NCBI GenBank assembly: GCA_964361645.1
Contig: CAYIBK010000003.1
Location: 1 to 58,970, forward strand
Reading direction: 5' to 3'
Source: 2-01-FULL-39-33 sp964361645
Lineage (GTDB): Bacteria > Patescibacteriota > Patescibacteriia > 2-01-FULL-39-33
DNA: 58,970 bases
Shown here piece by piece: positions 18,921 to 27,133 of this stretch; position 1 is the first letter of the stretch; the number at the start of each line of letters is the position of its first letter. A model generated the notes under the pieces. The model did no database searches, was not told where the DNA came from, and was given only the letters and a program-made list of their open reading frames with translations. The translations under genes were made by a program, and so were the position numbers.

Positions 18921-19020
18921 NNNNNNNNNNNNNNNNNNNNNNNNNNNNNNNNNNNNNNNNNNNNNNNNNNNNNNNNNNNNNNNNNNNNNNNNNNNNNNNN
19001 NNNNNNNNNNNNNNNNNNNN
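18921..19020. other. Scaffold gap (100 N) between pilM and pilN
   Basis: Exactly 100 N. The first base after it is the start of a 78-bp segment that recurs at 19210, so the break probably arose from a repeat the assembler could not cross. The pilN start lies in the gap. Confidence 0.99.
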
Positions 19021-19287
19021 AAGATTTTTACTCTTGCGCCTAAGGTTCCCAAGCCAGCCAAAATAAATCAAAAGGACATAGAGAAAAAATTGCCAGAAGC
19101 GCCTAAGCCCTCATTTGAACCAATTCATAAATCATCCAATCTTAAAGTTGATTTTAAATATAGCGCTGGACAAAAAAAGAAGGGCCCAGGCTTTTTTGCT
19201 TGGTTAAAGAAGATTTTTACTCTTGCGCCTAAGGTTCCCAAGCCAGCCAAAATAAATCAAAAGGCCATAGAGAAAAAATTGCCAGAA
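19021..19287 (+). repeat. Direct repeat, period 189 bp, in the pilN linker
   Basis: 19021-19098 and 19210-19287 are near-identical (a few substitutions such as GGACATA/GGCCATA). The first copy abuts the N gap, so one or more further copies may be missing from the assembly. Confidence 0.9.
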
Positions 19288-19995
19288 GTGCCCAGGCCAT
19301 CATTTATGGAGCCATATAAAGTTTTAGAAAAAACTAAAGAGAAATACCACACTGCTCCTAAATCAGAAAAATCAAAGCTCGATATCAATCTTATACCGCA
19401 AGAGCTTTTGTTTAGGAAATATCCTCAAAGTCGCCAACAGATTGTTAGCATTATTTTATCAATAATTATTCCAGCTCTTATAATTACAACTACTTACATG
19501 TTTATTAGTCAGCAGCAACGTAATATTCAAACAAAAATTTCTCAACTAAACAATGACAAGAATAATTTAATTTCTTATATCAGTCACTTTAAGGATATCC
19601 AGCAAAAAAATATCTTATTACAGGATAAATTATTAGCTATTGATAAATTACTTCAAAAACATATTTATTGGACGAAATTTTTCTCTTTACTAGAAAGATA
19701 TACTCTGGATGACGTTTATTATACTGAATTTAAAGCTGATACTTCAGGAGAATTTATGTTGCCAGCTATTGCCGCCATTGGCAGCGGTAAGACAGTGGAA
19801 GAGCAAATAGCCGATAGTTATCGAAAAGCGGCCAATCAGATAGCGATCTTTAAGAAAGCAGCCGATTTTGTCAGCCAGATTAAGGTGGATAATTTAGAAG
19901 TGGTTAGTGGCGATAAAGCCGGTGTTAAGGGTGTTAAATTTGAAATAAATTTAGCTTTAACCGATGGAGTTTTTACTAATGAAACTAATAAATAA
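19021..19995 (+). CDS. pilN: PilN-like pilus assembly protein with repeated linker, 5' end in gap
   Basis: About 324 visible residues. The first about 110 are a basic, Pro-rich repeated linker: KIFTLAPKVPKPAKINQK occurs twice, separated by KKKGPGFFAWLKK. The PilN part starts at LDINLIPQELLFRKYP, the conserved PilM-binding motif. A transmembrane helix follows (IVSIILSIIIPALIITTTYMF), then a coiled coil and a ferredoxin-like periplasmic-side domain (VDNLEVVSGDKAGVKGVKFEINLAL). PilN bridges PilM and PilO across the membrane. The long repeated cytoplasmic linker is not part of standard PilN. It may belong to PilN or to a gene whose start is missing. Confidence 0.8.
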   Translation, partial: KIFTLAPKVPKPAKINQKDIEKKLPEAPKPSFEPIHKSSNLKVDFKYSAGQKKKGPGFFAWLKKIFTLAPKVPKPAKINQKAIEKKLPEVPRPSFMEPYKVLEKTKEKYHTAPKSEKSKLDINLIPQELLFRKYPQSRQQIVSIILSIIIPALIITTTYMFISQQQRNIQTKISQLNNDKNNLISYISHFKDIQQKNILLQDKLLAIDKLLQKHIYWTKFFSLLERYTLDDVYYTEFKADTSGEFMLPAIAAIGSGKTVEEQIADSYRKAANQIAIFKKAADFVSQIKVDNLEVVSGDKAGVKGVKFEINLALTDGVFTNETNK

Positions 19996-20000
19996 TTAAA

Positions 20001-20080
20001 GTAAGTTAGTAGTGTGTAGAAAGTAGGGTGTAGAAAGTTTAAAATAATTCTGCTAACTATCTACTACAAATCACAAACTA
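20001..20080. repeat. Word-repeat palindrome (GTGTAGAAAGTA / CTATCTACTACA)
   Basis: Left arm about 20001-20037 repeats (T)GTAGAAAGT; right arm about 20053-20080 holds the complementary words. It fills the gap between pilN and pilO. Imperfect pairing; same architecture as 5177-5279 with a different word. Confidence 0.5.
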
Positions 20081-20088
20081 ATAAAAAT

Positions 20089-20721
20089 ATGCCAGAAATA
20101 AGAAAAAGAGAAATCAATAATATTATTGAAACTCAAAATAATACCACTGAACCCAAGAAAAAATATACTACCGAAGCTTTAAATAAATATTTTAAGCTGG
20201 TTGTTATTTTAGTGGCAATTATTATTCTAATAATTGGTTATTATTTAATTATTGTGCCCCAATGGGAACTGAAATCAGATCAAGAAAGATATTTGGTGGC
20301 TCTGCGAAATGAAGTTAATAAACTTAAGGCCGATAGTGATTTCTTAAGCAAATATTCCAGTAAAATAATTGAATTTACTCCCGAAGAGGAAAGAAAGCTT
20401 AATTTAGCCCTACCTAGTGATTTTGATCTTTCTTCTATGATTATTCAATTAACTAAGTTGGCCAGTGAACACAGGTTTATAGTGGAAAATATCCAAACCG
20501 ATGAGGTTCCAATTAGTGGCTTAAGTGATAGCAAAATAAAAAGAATTAACATCTCAATGACAATTAGCGGTTTGGGCGGAAATGATTATGGTAATTTTGG
20601 TAAATTTATTGAAGCCATGGAATCAAGCTTAATGATTTTTGATGTTAGGGCTATAAGCTTTACCCCTCAAGAAGCCGGTTATGATTTAGAATTATCCACT
20701 TATTATTATCCAGATAAATAA
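20089..20721 (+). CDS. pilO: PilO-like type IV pilus inner-membrane protein
   Basis: 210 residues. A cytoplasmic N-terminus of about 40 residues leads to one transmembrane helix (LVVILVAIIILIIGYYLIIVPQW) and a coiled coil (SDQERYLVALRNEVNKLKADSDFL). The C-terminal alpha/beta domain has the PilO-like pattern IIQLTKLASEHRFIVENIQTDEV...KRINISMTISGLGGNDYGNFGKFIEAMESSLMIFDV. PilO dimerises with PilN to form the periplasmic side of the alignment complex. Its place between pilN and pilB supports the call. Sequence identity to model PilO proteins looks low, so the assignment rests on topology and context. Confidence 0.85.
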   Translation: MPEIRKREINNIIETQNNTTEPKKKYTTEALNKYFKLVVILVAIIILIIGYYLIIVPQWELKSDQERYLVALRNEVNKLKADSDFLSKYSSKIIEFTPEEERKLNLALPSDFDLSSMIIQLTKLASEHRFIVENIQTDEVPISGLSDSKIKRINISMTISGLGGNDYGNFGKFIEAMESSLMIFDVRAISFTPQEAGYDLELSTYYYPDK

Positions 20722-20725
20722 AATT

Positions 20726-21013
20726 ATGATTTTGAACCCGAAAAAAATATCTAAAAGTTTCTGGATGATTATAATAATTGTTATAGTAATTTTTGCAATT
20801 TGTTGGTTTTTTTGGCCCAATATCAAAAAATTAATTTTAGGGAGTGAATATCAAGCTGTTTCCACGCCACTCTCTGGTACTATCATCGATAAGAATTTAA
20901 AACAAAAAATAATATCAGAATTAGAAAAATTAAGGCAATATGGCGAGTGGCCGATTTCTATTAGTAGCGAAAATCCCAACAGAGGAGATCCTTTTAAGTT
21001 AAAGCAACAATAG
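20726..21013 (+). CDS. Small membrane protein in pilus operon, PilP-like position
   Basis: 95 residues. A short basic start, one transmembrane helix (FWMIIIIVIVIFAICWFFW) and a short extracytoplasmic tail ending NPNRGDPFKLKQQ. The gene follows pilO by 4 bp and precedes pilB by 3 bp, so it is co-translated with them. The place and the 'RGDPF'-type C-terminus resemble the short linker part of PilP, but there is no beta-sandwich domain, so it may be a reduced equivalent or an unrelated accessory protein. Confidence 0.7.
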   Translation: MILNPKKISKSFWMIIIIVIVIFAICWFFWPNIKKLILGSEYQAVSTPLSGTIIDKNLKQKIISELEKLRQYGEWPISISSENPNRGDPFKLKQQ

Positions 21014-21016
21014 TTT

Positions 21017-22762
21017 ATGGATCATAAAATAAAATTATTACAGTTAAAAAATTTTTTACTCCAAAAAAGTTTAATTACACCAGAGCAACTCTCTGAGGTT
21101 GAAAAAGAATTGGAAACTTCGGAAAAATCCCCGGAAGAAATTTTTATTGCTAAAAATATATTTTCTTCCAGTGAATTTGCCAAGATTAAGGGGCAGGCTT
21201 TTAATATGGAATCACTTAGCTTATCAGAGGTTAAGGTTCAAGCGGAGGTATTGAATTTACTTCCTCAAAAAGTAGCCAAGAACTATGAAATGGTAATTTT
21301 TGAGAGGCAGGACGATATTATTAAGGTGGGTATGGTGAATCCACAGGATTTTAAGGCCCAGGAAGCAATAGAATTTTTAGCCGGACAACAGGGATTTGAT
21401 CCCAAATATTTTTCTATTTCTTTGGATGATTACCAAAATATTTTTAGGCAATACAGTGGCTTCAAAAAAGAGATGGGCACAGCCTTAGAATCAGCCAAAG
21501 AAAAGTTTACTGAAGAGGAAAAGGAGGAGACGATGAGTATAGAAGAATCTAGTGATAACACTGATGTCATTAAATCTGCACCAGTGGCTAAAATAGTTTC
21601 GGTTATAATCCGGCACGCCGTTGAAGGTGGGGCCTCTGATATCCATATAGAGCCGAAACATCGTGAGGGTAGAGTGAGATATAGGATTGATGGTGTTTTA
21701 CACACCACCATCACCTTACCAGACTATCTTTATAATGCTGTTATCTCCAGAATAAAGGTGTTGGCTAATTTAAGATTGGATGAAACCAGAAAACCACAAG
21801 ACGGCAGAATTAGAATGAAATTAAATGGCAATGAAATTGATTTAAGAGTTTCGGTTTTCCCCATGCTTAATGCCGAGAAAGTAGTTATGAGGGTTTTAGA
21901 TACTTCCGCTGGTATACCAAATTTAGCTGAATTAGGATTTAGTGATTATCATATTAAAATAATAGATAATAATATTACCAAGCCGCATGGCATTTTTCTT
22001 TTGACTGGCCCAACCGGCAGTGGTAAAACCACAGCTCTTTATTCCGTGTTAGCTATGTTAAACGGCGAAAATGTTAATATTTTAACCCTAGAAGATCCAA
22101 TAGAATATTACATCGAGGGCATTAATCAATCTCAAATTGTTCCAGAAATAGGCTTTACTTTTGCCTCTGGTCTTAGGGCTATTCTACGCCAAGATCCTAA
22201 TATTATAATGGTGGGAGAAATAAGAGATAATGAAACAGCCGAGTTAGTTGTTCATGCTGGACTTACTGGTCATTTGGTTTTTTCAACCCTTCATACTAAT
22301 AGTGCTTGGGGGGCGATTCCCCGTTTGATTGATATGAAAGGAGAAGCTTTTTTACTAGCCTCAACTCTAAATATTTTAATGGCTCAGCGCTTAGTTAGAA
22401 AAATTTGTCCTAACTGCAAACAGGAAACTAAATTGCCACCAGCCACAGAAAAAGTGATTATGAAAGAAATAGAAAATATACCAAATCAATATTTAAGCGA
22501 CTTCGCTAGTAAATATAGTTTTTATAAAGGGGCTGGATGTGCTTATTGTGGCAAGACTGGTTATTACAGTCGAACAGTTATCGCTGAAATATTGGAAATT
22601 AACAGTGAATTTAGGGATTTAATAGCCAGTGATTTTACTATGGATAATGTTAGAGCAATGATGAAAAAACAGGGTTTTGTAACTTTGATGCAAGATGGTA
22701 TTATTAAAGTGCTCAAAGGTATTACTACGGTAGAAGAAGTAATGAGAGCTTCCCAAAGTTAA
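21017..22762 (+). CDS. pilB: Type IV pilus assembly ATPase PilB
   Basis: 581 residues. An N-terminal MshEN/GspE_N-type domain (about 1-150) is followed by the T2SSE ATPase. Walker A is GPTGSGKTT (331-339), the Asp box lies around SDIHIEP (207-213), and the Walker B region RQDPNIIMVGEIRD (391-404) carries the catalytic Glu. The His box is STLHTNSAWGAIPRLIDM. A zinc-binding tetracysteine (CPNC...CAYC) near the C-terminus is typical of PilB/GspE and absent from PilT. PilB powers pilus extension. All motifs are intact, unlike the PilT-like protein two genes downstream. Confidence 0.96.
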   Translation: MDHKIKLLQLKNFLLQKSLITPEQLSEVEKELETSEKSPEEIFIAKNIFSSSEFAKIKGQAFNMESLSLSEVKVQAEVLNLLPQKVAKNYEMVIFERQDDIIKVGMVNPQDFKAQEAIEFLAGQQGFDPKYFSISLDDYQNIFRQYSGFKKEMGTALESAKEKFTEEEKEETMSIEESSDNTDVIKSAPVAKIVSVIIRHAVEGGASDIHIEPKHREGRVRYRIDGVLHTTITLPDYLYNAVISRIKVLANLRLDETRKPQDGRIRMKLNGNEIDLRVSVFPMLNAEKVVMRVLDTSAGIPNLAELGFSDYHIKIIDNNITKPHGIFLLTGPTGSGKTTALYSVLAMLNGENVNILTLEDPIEYYIEGINQSQIVPEIGFTFASGLRAILRQDPNIIMVGEIRDNETAELVVHAGLTGHLVFSTLHTNSAWGAIPRLIDMKGEAFLLASTLNILMAQRLVRKICPNCKQETKLPPATEKVIMKEIENIPNQYLSDFASKYSFYKGAGCAYCGKTGYYSRTVIAEILEINSEFRDLIASDFTMDNVRAMMKKQGFVTLMQDGIIKVLKGITTVEEVMRASQS

Positions 22763-22790
22763 TTATTATTAATAATAATTTATATATACT

Positions 22791-23186
22791 ATGAGTAAAA
22801 AGAATAACATTCCAATTTTAATTATAGAAGATGATATTTTTTTGGCCGATCTTTATCGGACAAAGTTTGATTTGGAGGGTTTTGATGTTTATGTGGCCTA
22901 TGATGGAGAAAAGGGTTTGGAATTAATTTCTAAAAAGAAGCCAGCAGTAATTCTTTTGGATTTGATTTTGCCCAAGATAAACGGTTTTGTAGTTTTGGAG
23001 ACGATTAAAAAAGATAAAAAATTAAAGGACATCCCTATTATTCTGCTTACTAATTTAAGCCAAAAAGCTGATGTGGAAAAGGGCTTGAGTTTGGGGGCGA
23101 CCGATTATCTCATTAAAGCTCATTTTATGCCATCAGAAGTAGTGGCTAAAATAAAAGATTTAGTAAAAGACAAGAACATTAGTTAA
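22791..23186 (+). CDS. Single-domain response regulator receiver (CheY-like)
   Basis: 131 residues, receiver domain only. The acidic pair is in ILIIEDDIFLA, the phospho-acceptor Asp in VILLDLILPKINGF, the Thr switch in IILLTNLS and the Lys in DYLIKAHFMPSEV. There is no output domain. Lying between pilB and the PilT-like gene, it probably controls pilus motor activity through protein contact, as stand-alone receivers do in twitching systems; that is inference. A close paralogue is at 52345-52740. No histidine kinase is encoded in the window. Confidence 0.93.
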   Translation: MSKKNNIPILIIEDDIFLADLYRTKFDLEGFDVYVAYDGEKGLELISKKKPAVILLDLILPKINGFVVLETIKKDKKLKDIPIILLTNLSQKADVEKGLSLGATDYLIKAHFMPSEVVAKIKDLVKDKNIS

Positions 23187-23206
23187 TATATTTCAAGAGT
23201 AATTTT

Positions 23207-24277
23207 ATGTCGGTAGGTAAAGAATTAACCATCAAAAGTATTTTAACTGATGCGGTAAAAAGGGGAGCTTCTGATCTCCATTTTTCGGTTGGCAACAATC
23301 CGATTTTAAGGATCTATGATCAATTGATTTCTTTAGATGATCAGGAGATAATCACCCAAGAATTTATGCAGGAGTTTGTTGATTTTTTACTTGATGATTA
23401 TAAAAAAAATAAATTATTAACTAATCGTGAGATTGTTTTGGCTTATAATTTTGATAATAATTTAAGGTTTAAAATTAATATTTTTTATCAGAAGGGTTTC
23501 TTGTCCGTCTCTTTAAGATATATACCGTATCAGGTTCCAACTCTGGAATCATTAAAATTAAATTCTATTTTGTCTAAATTAGTTAAGAGAAAAAATGGAT
23601 TAATAATAGTATCTGGTCCGTTTGGTTCTGGTAGATCCACCACCATCGCCGCCCTAATCGAAGAAATAAATCGTTCTAGGAAAGAATACATTATAACCAT
23701 TGAAGATCCAATTGAGTATGTTTTCACCAATAATAAAAGTATTATTGAGCAAAGAGAGGTGGGAGTTGATACTAATTCATATGAAGAAGCTTTGAAATAT
23801 TTTGAAGAAGAGGATGGAGATGTTCTGTTTTTGGAGAGGATTAATAAACCAGAAATCATACCGGCAGTTTTAGAAATTGCCCGGGGTAGTTCTTTGGTAT
23901 TGAGCGCTGTAAGTGCCGATTCGGCTTCCAATACGATAGCCATGATTTTGGATATGTTTCCGGATTACGATCAAAAGCGCATTAGGGATTTACTCTCCAC
24001 CTCGTTACAAGCTGTAATTTGTCAGAAAATTATACCAAAAATAGGCGGTGGAGTGGTTGTAGTTCAGGAAATATTAGTAACCAATGAAGCGGTTAAATCC
24101 ATTATTTTAAGTGGTAATATAAGCGGACTAGACAATATAATCCAAACTTCCAGAAAGGAGGGCATGATATCGTTCAATTATGCCTTGTCAGAGCTGGTTA
24201 AATCAACGCAAATTTCCCGAGAGGACGCTCTAGATAATGCTACAGACAGAAAATTATTAGAATCACTTTTAAGATAA
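23207..24277 (+). CDS. PilT-like protein with degenerate ATPase motifs
   Basis: 356 residues with the length and domain order of PilT: N-terminal PAS-like domain, then RecA-like domain. The nucleotide site is altered. Walker A reads GPFGSGRST (137-145), with Arg at 143 instead of the catalytic Lys. The Walker B/Glu region reads EEEDGDVLFLERIN (201-213) instead of REDPDVILVGEMRD. The His-box region reads SAVSADSASNTI instead of TLHTNSAxxTI. EDPIEYVF and the C-terminal VQEILVTNEAVKSII remain recognisable. It probably cannot hydrolyse ATP normally and may be a structural or regulatory subunit of the motor, or a retraction ATPase with relaxed motifs. It lies in the pilus operon before pilC. Confidence 0.88.
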   Translation: MSVGKELTIKSILTDAVKRGASDLHFSVGNNPILRIYDQLISLDDQEIITQEFMQEFVDFLLDDYKKNKLLTNREIVLAYNFDNNLRFKINIFYQKGFLSVSLRYIPYQVPTLESLKLNSILSKLVKRKNGLIIVSGPFGSGRSTTIAALIEEINRSRKEYIITIEDPIEYVFTNNKSIIEQREVGVDTNSYEEALKYFEEEDGDVLFLERINKPEIIPAVLEIARGSSLVLSAVSADSASNTIAMILDMFPDYDQKRIRDLLSTSLQAVICQKIIPKIGGGVVVVQEILVTNEAVKSIILSGNISGLDNIIQTSRKEGMISFNYALSELVKSTQISREDALDNATDRKLLESLLR

Positions 24278-24371
24278 ATCCAGACCCACTTTTTCACTTT
24301 GATAAAAAAATTTTATTACCACCAACAGCCGCATCTTTATTTTTAAAGTAGCGCTAGGTAAATTTAAATCA

Positions 24372-25583
24372 ATGTCTTTATTTTCATACAAAGCTAAAAA
24401 TGAAAAAAATCAGCTAATCGAGGGAGTGATCGATGCTATATCGGAAGATGTGGTAGTGACTTTACTTTTGGAAAAAGGATTATCTATTATAGAGATTAAG
24501 AAACAAAGTTCTAAGGATTTTGAAAATCAAATCTTGAGTTTTTTAAATAGAGTAAAAATCAGGGAAAAGGTTATATTTTTTCGGCAACTGTCGGTGATGA
24601 TTGATGCTAATTTGCCCATTGTTAAAGCCCTTAGGATATTAGTCAAACAGGCTAATAATAAATATTTCAAATCTATCATATCGGGCATTGCTGATGAAGT
24701 GGATGGTGGCGCCAAATTATCCCAAGCCATGGCTGTTTATCCCAATGCTTTCAGTGATTTTTATACTAATATAGTAGCTTCTGGTGAAACTTCAGGCCGT
24801 TTAAGTGAAGTTATGAATTATTTAGCTGATCAGCAGGAAAAAGATTATGATCTGCAATCAAAGGTAAGGGGAGCTATGATTTATCCAGCCTTTATTTTGT
24901 CTGGTTTATTTGTGGTTGGATTAATAATGATGATTTTTGTAGTTCCTCAAATAACTCAAATGTTGAAGGATTCCGGCGTACCCCTGCCACTAATGACCAG
25001 AATTTTACTATGGGCGTCAGATTTTTTTAGATATTATTGGTGGTTAGTGATTATATCTATAGCTATAGTTATTAGTGGATTTTGGTTTATTACTCATAAA
25101 ACCATAAAAGGTAGAAAAATTTTTGATTTATTTAAAATAAAAGTCCCTGTTTTTGGCAAGATTGCTATTAATGTTTATGTGGTTAGAATAACTAGAAGTC
25201 TGTATACCTTGCTTAAAGGCGGGGTGTCGGCCTCACGAGCTCTAAAAGTTGTCAGACGCGTGGTGGGCAACACTGTTTACGAGGAGATGCTTGATCAAAC
25301 CATTAAGGATGTTGATGAAGGTAGTTCTTTGGCTAGTAGTATTATAGCCAACAAATATGTGCCAATTTTAGTTTCACAGATGATAAGTGTGGGTGAGGAA
25401 ACGGGCAAATTAGAGGATGTTTTAGAAAGATTAACCGAATTTTATAGCCGGGAGATAGATAATTCCGTGACTAATTTGTCAACTCTAATAGAACCAGTAA
25501 TTATGATAATTCTAGGAATTATAGTTGGTGCATTTGTAGCAGCAGTTATAATGCCAATGTGGCAATTGTCAGCGGCGTTTTAA
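24372..25583 (+). CDS. pilC: Type IV pilus inner-membrane platform protein PilC
   Basis: 403 residues, normal for PilC/GspF. It has two T2SSF repeats, each a helical cytoplasmic bundle followed by membrane helices. The first holds KVIFFRQLSVMIDANLPIVKALRIL and ASGETSGRLSEVMNYLA, with a helix at GLFVVGLIMMIFVVPQI. The second holds RITRSLYTLLKGGVSASRALKVV and ISVGEETGKLEDVL, with a final helix at VIMIILGIIVGAFVAAVIMPMW. PilC couples the motor ATPases to pilin insertion and removal. It is 94 bp downstream of the PilT-like gene and is the last gene before a repeat-rich break in the locus. Confidence 0.95.
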   Translation: MSLFSYKAKNEKNQLIEGVIDAISEDVVVTLLLEKGLSIIEIKKQSSKDFENQILSFLNRVKIREKVIFFRQLSVMIDANLPIVKALRILVKQANNKYFKSIISGIADEVDGGAKLSQAMAVYPNAFSDFYTNIVASGETSGRLSEVMNYLADQQEKDYDLQSKVRGAMIYPAFILSGLFVVGLIMMIFVVPQITQMLKDSGVPLPLMTRILLWASDFFRYYWWLVIISIAIVISGFWFITHKTIKGRKIFDLFKIKVPVFGKIAINVYVVRITRSLYTLLKGGVSASRALKVVRRVVGNTVYEEMLDQTIKDVDEGSSLASSIIANKYVPILVSQMISVGEETGKLEDVLERLTEFYSREIDNSVTNLSTLIEPVIMIILGIIVGAFVAAVIMPMWQLSAAF

Positions 25584-25595
25584 TCAAAGCACATC

Positions 25596-25838
25596 GTCAT
25601 TGCGAACGCAGTGAAGCAATCCCACGAAAAATACACGAGATTGCTTCGTCGTTTCACTCCTCGCAATGACAAGTGGCATCATTGCAATCCCATGTTTTTC
25701 TCGCCGTCATTGCGAAGAATGAAGCAATCTCATGTTTTTCTCGCCGTCATTGCGAAGAATGAAGCAATCTCATGTATATTTTGATGAGATGGCTTTTCCC
25801 ACTTTCATGAGAACAGCTAAGGACTCTATCGCAATGAC
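25596..25838. repeat. Cluster of CATTGCGA hairpin repeats
   Basis: At least four units. One complete head/tail hairpin (GTCATTGCGAACGCAG...CTCGCAATGAC) is followed by two near-identical 50-bp units (CGTCATTGCGAAGAATGAAG) in tandem and an inverted end unit. The rest of the 445-bp gap before the pilin gene holds a promoter and a structured leader. Confidence 0.87.
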
Positions 25839-25881
25839 AGTTATCTTTATTTATGTTTTATGTGTTTTAGTGTTTCTATGA

Positions 25882-25887
25882 TATAAT
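25882..25887 (+). promoter_or_regulatory. Extended -10 promoter and structured leader of the pilin gene
   Basis: TGATATAAT gives an extended -10 (box 25882-25887) about 140 bp upstream of the major pilin start. The implied leader contains two potential hairpins: TTGGA/TCCAA around 25955-25971, and a perfect 14-bp palindrome TCCACTCGAGTGGA at 25981-25994. No known riboswitch was recognised. Confidence 0.5.
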
Positions 25888-26028
25888 GCATTTAGGTTGT
25901 GGATATTGTCTAAAAAATTAAAAGGTCGAAAAAAATGTCTAGAATTCTTGGTTGGAGAAGGTTTCCAATTCGGGTTTTCATCCACTCGAGTGGACAAAAA
26001 TCAATAAAAAATTAATTAATTTAGATTT

Positions 26029-26529
26029 ATGAACAAAAAAGGTTTTATCCAGCACCACTTTTTAAATAGTGATACTGGTAACAAATTCAACATCTCTAGT
26101 TTATTAAAAGTAAAAAGTGGTGCTGGATTTACTTTAATTGAACTTCTGGTTGTTATTGCGATTATCGGCATGCTTTCTTCACTGGCTGTTGTTTCTTTAA
26201 ACACCGCTAGAAATAAGGCTCGAGATGCGCAAATCAAGAGTGATTTATCACAATTTAGGACTTATACCGCTGTGACTTATGATACGGGTGTATTTACTGG
26301 TTTAACTATAGGTGCTGTAACTCCAGCTATTACTCCGCCAGCATGTAGTCAAGCCGCTTACTTAGTTGTTATTGGTAGCGACCCTGTTAATGGTGGTACT
26401 GATACAGCCTGGGCTGCTTATGCTGCTTTATGTGCTGGAACAAACTATTTCTGTGTTGATTCTAGTGGTCAAGCTAAGGAAAGTGCCACCATTCCAACTA
26501 CTGCTTCTCCGATTTGTCCTACACCATAA
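26029..26529 (+). CDS. pilA: Type IV major prepilin
   Basis: 166 residues. The class III signal is GAG-FTLIELLVVIAIIGMLSSLAVV, with the prepilin-peptidase cut after Gly and Glu at mature position 5. It continues as a long helix with NTARNKARDAQIKSDLSQFRTY. The C-terminal domain has a Cys pair (PPACSQ, ALCAGTNYFCV, PICP) that can close a D-loop. The leader peptide is unusually long, about 33 residues, and an 18-bp inverted repeat lies within it. The gene has its own promoter and a hairpin terminator, so it is expressed separately as expected for the abundant subunit. PilD (27234) should process it and the oxidase proteins may form its disulfides. Confidence 0.93.
   Translation: MNKKGFIQHHFLNSDTGNKFNISSLLKVKSGAGFTLIELLVVIAIIGMLSSLAVVSLNTARNKARDAQIKSDLSQFRTYTAVTYDTGVFTGLTIGAVTPAITPPACSQAAYLVVIGSDPVNGGTDTAWAAYAALCAGTNYFCVDSSGQAKESATIPTTASPICPTP
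26047..26128 (+). repeat. 18-bp perfect inverted repeat inside the pilin leader codons
   Basis: 26047-26064 (ATCCAGCACCACTTTTTA) is the exact reverse complement of 26111-26128, with a 46-nt loop. The right arm covers the codons of the prepilin-peptidase recognition site. In mRNA this would form a strong hairpin right after the start codon. Confidence 0.95.
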
Positions 26530-26554
26530 CTTTTATCTGATATTTGATATAATT

Positions 26555-26578
26555 CCACATCTTTTTTGGAAGATGTGG
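26555..26578 (+). terminator. Hairpin terminator after the pilin gene
   Basis: Stem CCACATCTT (26555-26563) with AAGATGTGG (26570-26578) and a 6-nt loop, followed by a short interrupted T-run. It lies 26 bp after the pilin stop. Confidence 0.6.
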
Positions 26579-26606
26579 GATTTTGGTTTAAAGGTGTGAT
26601 TTGTGG

Positions 26607-26719
26607 TATAATATGAAGTAGTCAGAAAGTTTTTAAAGTTTATAAAGTCAAAAGTGTTTTTAGGAGATTATTTTTTAAAATACTTTATAAACTTTTAACT
26701 TTACAAACTTTATGAACTA
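26607..26719 (+). repeat. Promoter-like TATAAT and word-repeat palindrome
   Basis: A TATAAT at 26607-26612 precedes a word-repeat palindrome. The left arm (26619-26655) repeats AAAGTTTTTAAAGTTTATAAAG. The right arm (26682-26719) repeats ACTTTATAAACTTTTAAC. The same word family occurs at 5177-5279 and 8980-9077. Confidence 0.65.
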
Positions 26720-26725
26720 ATATTT

Positions 26726-27133
26726 ATGCCCAAGAAAAGAAAAATTAAAATTATAATTTATAGTATTTTGTTGGTTTTAGCCGTTGCCCTGCTGATTGGT
26801 TGGTTTTTTTATAATTCAGTTAAGAGTCGAGATTATGAAAGATTGGGAGATATGAGAGTTTTGGAATCAGAAATAAACAGTTATTTTTTTAAATTTAATA
26901 CTTACAAAATCCCCGAGTGTAGCGAGGGTATGCTGATAAATTTTTGTACTGGCCGTGGCGATAAAACCTTAAATGTTTCTAATATAATCGATCCGGTTAA
27001 TTCTAATAATTTACGGTATATATTGGTACAGATGACAAATGATAATTTTAGAGTAGAGTTTTATTTGGAAGGGAGTTTAGTGGGATTACCAAGTGGTAAA
27101 TATGCCTTGACTAAAGAAGGACTGGGAAGGTAA
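26726..27133 (+). CDS. Small membrane-anchored pilin-like protein without prepilin signal
   Basis: 135 residues. A basic start and one helix (IIIYSILLVLAVALLIGWFFYNS) lead to RDYERLGDMRVLESEINSYFFKFNTYK, which resembles the amphipathic part of a pilin N-terminal helix. A small domain with a Cys pair (IPECSEGMLINFCTG) follows. There is no Gly-Phe-x-x-x-Glu cleavage site, so it would stay membrane-anchored. It lies between the major pilin and PilD and could be a pilus accessory protein; the family is not recognised. Confidence 0.65.
   Translation: MPKKRKIKIIIYSILLVLAVALLIGWFFYNSVKSRDYERLGDMRVLESEINSYFFKFNTYKIPECSEGMLINFCTGRGDKTLNVSNIIDPVNSNNLRYILVQMTNDNFRVEFYLEGSLVGLPSGKYALTKEGLGR

Noticed and set aside
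17800..19995. One PilM-PilN fusion protein
   Set aside because: The frame crosses a 100-N filler of unknown true length. PilM is complete up to its usual end, so two genes are more likely.
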